Assembly (NCBI RefSeq): GCF_001183605.1
Contig: NZ_LFXJ01000010.1
Span: forward strand, 372,001 to 436,000
DNA from: Lysinibacillus xylanilyticus
GTDB lineage: Bacteria > Bacillota > Bacilli > Bacillales_A > Planococcaceae
Length of the DNA stretch: 64,000 bases
Direction of reading: 5' to 3'
A model generated the notes under the pieces. It worked only from the letters and a program-made list of their open reading frames with translations. It had not been told where the DNA came from and did no database searches. The stretch's first letter is position 1, and each line of letters begins with the position of its first letter. The position numbers and the translations under genes are program-made. This document shows, in pieces, positions 60,272 through 64,000 of the stretch.

Positions 60272-61318
60272 ATGAAATTAGGATTTTGGCTACCGATTTT
60301 TGGAGGGTGGTTACGTAACGTAGAAAATGAAAATATGCCTTCAACATTTGATTATGTAAAGCAGGTTATTCAAACGGGAGAAAAACTTGGCTTTGATGTG
60401 ACGCTTATCGCCGAGCTATATTTAAATGATATTAAAGGCATTGATGCTGACGCACTTGAGGCGTGGTCAACCGCAGCAGCTTTAGCAGCAGTTACTGAAA
60501 AGATTGAAATATTGGCTGCAGTTCGACCTGGTTATCATAATCCGGCGGTGATGGCAAAAGTAGCTGCAAACATCGATCAAATTGCTAATGGTCGTTTTAC
60601 TTTAAATGTAGTTTCAGCTTGGTGGGAAGAAGAAGCAAAGCAATACGGTGGTTATTTTACAGAGCATGGAGAGCGTTATGATCGCACGGAGGAATTCATT
60701 GATATTTTAAAAGGTTTATGGACAGAAGAAACGTTCAGCTATCATGGGAAATATTACAAAATAGAAAATGCATATTTATCTCCCAAGCCAGTCAGAAAAC
60801 CATACCCAACACTATACGCAGGTGGAGAAAGTGAGCGCGGTAAAGAGACAATTGCAAAGTCATGTGACGCTTATGTGATGCATGGAGGAACAGTAGAGGA
60901 AGTCGGGGATAAAATCAAGGATATGCTCGCCCGTCGAAAAGCAATTGGAAAAGGCCCATTCGAAACTTTTGGGATGGCTGCATATGTCATTGTGCGTGAT
61001 TCAGAAGAAGAAGCACTTGCTGAACTAGCCCGAATTAACAATGTACAGGATACAGCAGGGTATGTAGGCTTTAATGACTTCACTAGTAAATCAAAGCTAG
61101 AACAACAAATTACACTACAGGATTATTCAGTTTCAAACAGAGGGCTACGACCAAATTTAGTCGGTACACCTCAACAAGTGGCAGAGCGCATTTTAGCTTA
61201 TGAAGCGGTTGGCGTAAATCTCTTACTTCTTCAATTCTCCCCACATCTAGAGGAAATGGAACGTTTTGCAAGAGAGGTTATGCCTTTAGTGAAAATAAAA
61301 TCAGCCATCATACAATAA
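60272..61318 (+). CDS. LLM-class FMNH2-dependent monooxygenase, SfnG/SsuD-like
   Basis: The 348-residue enzyme belongs to the bacterial luciferase family. The pattern LGFWLPIFGGWLRNVENENM, DVTLIAELYLNDIKG, AVRPGYHNPAVMAKVAANID and RFTLNVVSAWWEEEAKQYGG is closest in my judgement to dimethylsulfone monooxygenase SfnG, with alkanesulfonate monooxygenase SsuD as relative. It would release sulfite or sulfinate from organosulfur compounds using reduced FMN. ATG follows TTGAGGAGGATG. The flavin reductase is encoded two genes downstream. Confidence 0.88.
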   Translation: MKLGFWLPIFGGWLRNVENENMPSTFDYVKQVIQTGEKLGFDVTLIAELYLNDIKGIDADALEAWSTAAALAAVTEKIEILAAVRPGYHNPAVMAKVAANIDQIANGRFTLNVVSAWWEEEAKQYGGYFTEHGERYDRTEEFIDILKGLWTEETFSYHGKYYKIENAYLSPKPVRKPYPTLYAGGESERGKETIAKSCDAYVMHGGTVEEVGDKIKDMLARRKAIGKGPFETFGMAAYVIVRDSEEEALAELARINNVQDTAGYVGFNDFTSKSKLEQQITLQDYSVSNRGLRPNLVGTPQQVAERILAYEAVGVNLLLLQFSPHLEEMERFAREVMPLVKIKSAIIQ

Positions 61319-61329
61319 GGAGCGACTAC

Positions 61330-62289
61330 ATGACTGCGAAAATTTATATTATTCATGAAAATGATGAATGGACAATTCATTTAACAAATCGTTTAGAGGA
61401 ACAAAACCTACCATATGAGGTTTGGCATTTGGCAGAGGGATTGATTGACTTATCAAAAGAGCCACCACAAGGAATATTTTATAGTCGTATGAGTGCTTCA
61501 TCACATACGCGGGGGCATGTATTTGCACCTGAGCTTACAGAGGCAGTGCTCTCATGGCTAGAGTATCATGGCCGTACTGTTATTAATGGCAGCCGTGCCT
61601 TACGATTAGAAGTAAGTAAGGTCAATCAATATTTTGCACTAGAAGCTGTAGGTATTCAAACACCTAAAACGATAGCGACAGTTGGTAAATCGCAGCTAAT
61701 AGAAGCAGCAAGAACAATTGGTACAACACCGTTTATTACGAAGCATAATCGAGCAGGAAAAGGGCTTGGCGTACAACTATTTCATTCAGTTGAAGCACTA
61801 GAAGTATATGCAAATAGTGATACTTTTGAGTCACCTATAGATGGTATTACGCTTGTTCAGCAATATATAAAATCACCTGATTCATATATAACGCGATGTG
61901 AATTTGTAGGTGGCAAATTTTTATATGCAGTGCGAGTTGATACGTCTGAGGGCTTTGAACTATGTCCTGCTGATAGCTGTCAAATAGAGAATAAATTTTG
62001 CCCAGTAGGTGAAGCAGCAACTAATAAATCTAAATTTCAAATTTTAGACAGTTTTTCAGAGGAGCTTATTGAGCGTTATGAAGAATTTTTAGCGCAAAAT
62101 AAGGTAAGTGTCGCAGGGATTGAGTCGATTATCGATAAAGAAGGTAATATTTTTACATATGACGTGAATACCAATACAAATTATAATGCTGAAGCCGAAA
62201 AAGCAGTAGGGAGATATGGCATGTTAGCTGTTGCTAATTACTTAGGTGCTACATTACGTCAATATGAAAAGACATTGCATTTGGTGTAA
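61330..62289 (+). CDS. ATP-grasp ligase, RimK-like
   Basis: The 319-residue product has the ATP-grasp layout: a pre-ATP-grasp N-terminal domain, ATP-binding segment FITKHNRAGKGLGVQLF (about 137-153), ITLVQQYIKSP, and metal-binding FTYDVNTNTNYN at the C-terminus. It resembles the RimK/alpha-glutamate ligase group, which joins an amino acid to a carboxylate. Location between the monooxygenase (12 bases upstream) and the flavin reductase suggests a role in handling an organosulfur substrate or product. That role is unknown. ATG follows AAGGAGCG. Confidence 0.83.
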   Translation: MTAKIYIIHENDEWTIHLTNRLEEQNLPYEVWHLAEGLIDLSKEPPQGIFYSRMSASSHTRGHVFAPELTEAVLSWLEYHGRTVINGSRALRLEVSKVNQYFALEAVGIQTPKTIATVGKSQLIEAARTIGTTPFITKHNRAGKGLGVQLFHSVEALEVYANSDTFESPIDGITLVQQYIKSPDSYITRCEFVGGKFLYAVRVDTSEGFELCPADSCQIENKFCPVGEAATNKSKFQILDSFSEELIERYEEFLAQNKVSVAGIESIIDKEGNIFTYDVNTNTNYNAEAEKAVGRYGMLAVANYLGATLRQYEKTLHLV

Positions 62290-62323
62290 GGACATTAATC
62301 TATATTAATAAGGAGTGGCTAAT

Positions 62324-62857
62324 ATGGCAAAGGCAGTTATTATTAATGGCAGTAATTCGAGAAGTTCACGCGTGACGGCGATTCATGAAAAGGTGGAAAA
62401 CTACTTAAAGACACAGGGTATAGCAGTACACACAAACTATGTACATGAACTGCCGGCTGAGGACTTAATTACGGCTAATTTTGCAAGTGAGGCCATCATT
62501 TCAGAAAATAAACAAGTTGAAGAAGCAGATATTATCGTACTTTTGACACCCATTTATAAAGCTTCGTATACAGGAATATTGAAAACTTATTTAGATTTGC
62601 TACCGCAAAAAGCATTGCTTGGAAAAATCATCCTACCAATTGCTGTAGGTGGCTCTATTGGACATTTACTCGCATTAGAATATGCATTAAAACCAGTTTT
62701 AGCTGTATTAGGAGCTACAACTATTGCACATTCTGTATATATTGTTGATAAACAAATTATTCGATTAGAAGATGGAAGCTTTGCTATTGAGGAAGAAGCT
62801 ATTAATCGTCTTGAAGGGGAATTAAAACAATTGCAACAAATTGTGGTAGTAAACTGA
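62324..62857 (+). CDS. NAD(P)H-dependent FMN reductase, SsuE-like
   Basis: The 177-residue flavodoxin-like reductase supplies FMNH2 to the LLM monooxygenase. The beginning AVIINGSNSRSSRVTAIHEK has the FMN phosphate loop, LLTPIYKASYTGILKTYLDL is the family signature, and LPIAVGGSIGHLLALEYALK follows. ATG at 62324 has AAGGAGTGG 5-6 bases upstream. It is the last gene of the operon; a reversed type B repeat follows its stop. Confidence 0.92.
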   Translation: MAKAVIINGSNSRSSRVTAIHEKVENYLKTQGIAVHTNYVHELPAEDLITANFASEAIISENKQVEEADIIVLLTPIYKASYTGILKTYLDLLPQKALLGKIILPIAVGGSIGHLLALEYALKPVLAVLGATTIAHSVYIVDKQIIRLEDGSFAIEEEAINRLEGELKQLQQIVVVN

Positions 62858-62865
62858 AAAATCCA

Positions 62866-63045
62866 GAACTACGTTCCATAACGTGTGGTTGATTTCCGTT
62901 CCGACTAGGTGCTTTGTTGCTGACGCTTCGCTTTCGCACAGATGAAACATTGTTGCTGACGCTTCGCTTTCGCACAGATAAAACATTGTTGCTGACGCTT
63001 CGCTTTCGCACAGAGCAAAGCTTCCTAGGAGGCATCCAATGAGAA
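62866..63045 (-). repeat. Type B repeat with three tandem S modules, reverse orientation
   Basis: Three S units of 36 bases (62915-62950, 62951-62986, 62987-63014) lie inside a type B frame. GGTTGATTTCCGTTCCGACT is at the left (plus strand), and GAGCAAAGCTTCCTAGGAGG is at the right. Two overlapping minus-strand ORFs with repeated VRKRSVSN and CESEASAT peptides are translation artefacts of the tandem units. Confidence 0.85.
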
Positions 63046-63104
63046 TTAACAATGGCAATAACAAATGTTATCCACAACTTTTGGAGTGCTGAGCCATGAA
63101 GTTC

Positions 63105-63152
63105 AAAAAATAGCGCATTATAGGAAATAACCTCCTATAACGCGCTATTTTT
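63105..63152. terminator. Bidirectional terminator
   Basis: AAAAATAGCGC pairs with GCGCTATTTTT, with an inner ATAGG/CCTAT pair. It separates the sulfone operon from the convergent small gene. Confidence 0.85.
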
Positions 63153-63306
63153 AATTAACTTCAGGTTCTTCTTTTTTCTCATCCGGTATTGTAGAGAGAT
63201 ATAAGAAAGCCTCGTCTTGCAATAGCAATAATTTTTCTTCACAAATACCGTGTGCCAATGGTCCAGAAAAAATAGACTCCCACCAAGTTCCTGTTGTTGT
63301 TGTCAT
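63151..63306 (-). CDS. Small hypothetical protein of 51 residues
   Basis: An ATG at 63306 behind GGGGGCG opens a 51-codon frame: MTTTTGTWWESIFSGPLAHG, then ICEEKLLLLQDEAFLYLSTI and an acidic-basic tail PDEKKEEPEVN. No signal peptide or membrane helix is seen, and I do not recognise the family. The good ribosome site, sensible amino acid composition and a terminator at its end support a real gene. It is divergent from the aldehyde dehydrogenase gene. Confidence 0.6.
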   Translation of the reverse strand: MTTTTGTWWESIFSGPLAHGICEEKLLLLQDEAFLYLSTIPDEKKEEPEVN

Positions 63307-63496
63307 TCATCTACGCCCCCGTTTCAATTTTCGATATGTAGTTGTAAATTTCTCAAAATCACAAAATCATCTACACATTCCATCCATTCAAGAAAGAGGA
63401 ATTTTGGTTGTCAATGTTGTATCGTATAGACAAAGATAGTTTGTTTCGAAATGAAAAAACTATGTATGCCATTTTAAAAAAAGGGGTGCTTTTATT

Positions 63497-64000
63497 ATGA
63501 ATTTTACGCCACAAGATGTAGAAAATATGATTACAGAACAGCGTCAATTTTATTTTTCACGTGCGACGAAGAGTATAAAATTTCGAAAAGAGCAATTAAT
63601 AAAACTGAAGAAAACGATTTTAAAATATGAAAAAGAAATTTTGAATGCTCTATATTTAGATTTACGAAAGAGTGAGTTTGAGGCATACGCAACAGAAGTT
63701 GGCATTGTTTTAGATAGTATTTCATATATGGTAAAGCATGTTGAAGAATGGGTGAAACCTGAAGCTGTAAAAACACCGATTCAATACCAGATGGGAAAAA
63801 GCTTTATTGTAAGAGAGCCATATGGAGTAACATTAATCATTGGTCCATTCAATTATCCATTCCAACTTGTAATGGAGCCTTTAATTGGTGCAATTGTTGG
63901 TGGTAATACGGCTATTGTAAAACCATCAGAAACATCTGTGCATACAGCAGCAATCGTAAAAAAAATAATTGAAGAAACGTTTAATCCTTCCTACGTTCGG
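63497..64000 (+). CDS. Aldehyde dehydrogenase, 5' part (runs off the window)
   Basis: The first 168 codons are present. The sequence FYFSRATKSIKFRKEQLIKL, ALYLDLRKSEFEAYATEVGI and REPYGVTLIIGPFNYPFQLV, then GGNTAIVKPSE, follows the class 3 NAD(P)-dependent aldehyde dehydrogenases such as YwdH. These lack the extra N-terminal segment and oxidise fatty or aromatic aldehydes. The NAD-binding strand and lysine (VKPSE) are visible; the catalytic Cys lies beyond the window. ATG follows AAAGGGGTG. Confidence 0.92.
   Translation, partial: MNFTPQDVENMITEQRQFYFSRATKSIKFRKEQLIKLKKTILKYEKEILNALYLDLRKSEFEAYATEVGIVLDSISYMVKHVEEWVKPEAVKTPIQYQMGKSFIVREPYGVTLIIGPFNYPFQLVMEPLIGAIVGGNTAIVKPSETSVHTAAIVKKIIEETFNPSYVR

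Overview
The window looks like the chromosome of a low-GC, endospore-forming member of the Bacillaceae, most likely the Lysinibacillus group (an inference). It carries spoVAC/AD/AE, spoVIF, a CotY/CotZ-type coat protein, a YjcZ-type peptide, YtaF and yjcFGH-like genes in a Bacillus-like arrangement. Other Bacillaceae marks are strong AAGGAGG ribosome binding sites, TTG and GTG starts, and an S-layer-homology (SLH) NEAT protein. No rRNA, tRNA, CRISPR array or prophage was seen.

Layout. 0.7-9.2 kb: mgtE, sporulation genes, yjcFGH homologues, pgpA. 9.6-17 kb: an Opp-like peptide importer with a divergent fused OppD-OppF ATPase, and a thermonuclease. 17.2-21.4 kb: a class A beta-lactamase with divergent blaR1-blaI, bracketed by 117-bp direct repeats and IS3-like remnants. 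21.5-27.7 kb: an orphan glycine-betaine binding protein, then an antibiotic-export/immunity style ABC operon (LanFEG-like, YxeA, two-component system). 27.7-32.7 kb: decayed genes, an Mga/AtxA-like regulator, a PAS-HD-GYP protein and an amputated chemotaxis receptor. 32.9-40.5 kb: a Fur-controlled heme-acquisition (Isd) locus with three NEAT proteins, IsdE/F, an ATPase and sortase B. 40.8-46 kb: yceI, an IS1182-family element inserted into its terminator, an epimerase, and an ArsR regulator with an MFS pump. 46.4-48.6 kb: a RloA/RloB (AbiL-like) defence pair. 49-54.2 kb: the glycerol regulon (glpD, glpP, glpF, glpK). 54.4-64 kb: a GNAT, a large catalase, a broken lipoprotein gene, a lipoamide dehydrogenase, a sulfone/sulfonate operon (SfnG-like, ATP-grasp, SsuE-like) and the start of an aldehyde dehydrogenase.

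The most striking feature is a dispersed family of modular, nested palindromic repeats, here called type A. At least ten copies or fragments occupy gaps between a stop codon (or terminator T-run) and the next ribosome binding site. They begin TTAACTTCTTTCAGC and end with the hairpin AATTATGCC/GGCATAATT followed by GAT. Inside are interchangeable hairpin modules. One 36-bp module ('S') is amplified in tandem and is also found in an unrelated repeat (type B). Several stems show compensatory base changes between copies (GTAGC/GCTAC, GTACC/GGTAC, GTAAC/GTTAC; CCGAC/GTCGG versus CCAAC/GTTGG), so the fold itself appears to be maintained.

A second unusual item is the peptide-binding protein of the Opp-like locus. 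The part normally at the C-terminus of the SBP_bac_5 family lies at its N-terminus, as in a circular permutation, and both partner permeases carry long extra N-terminal regions.
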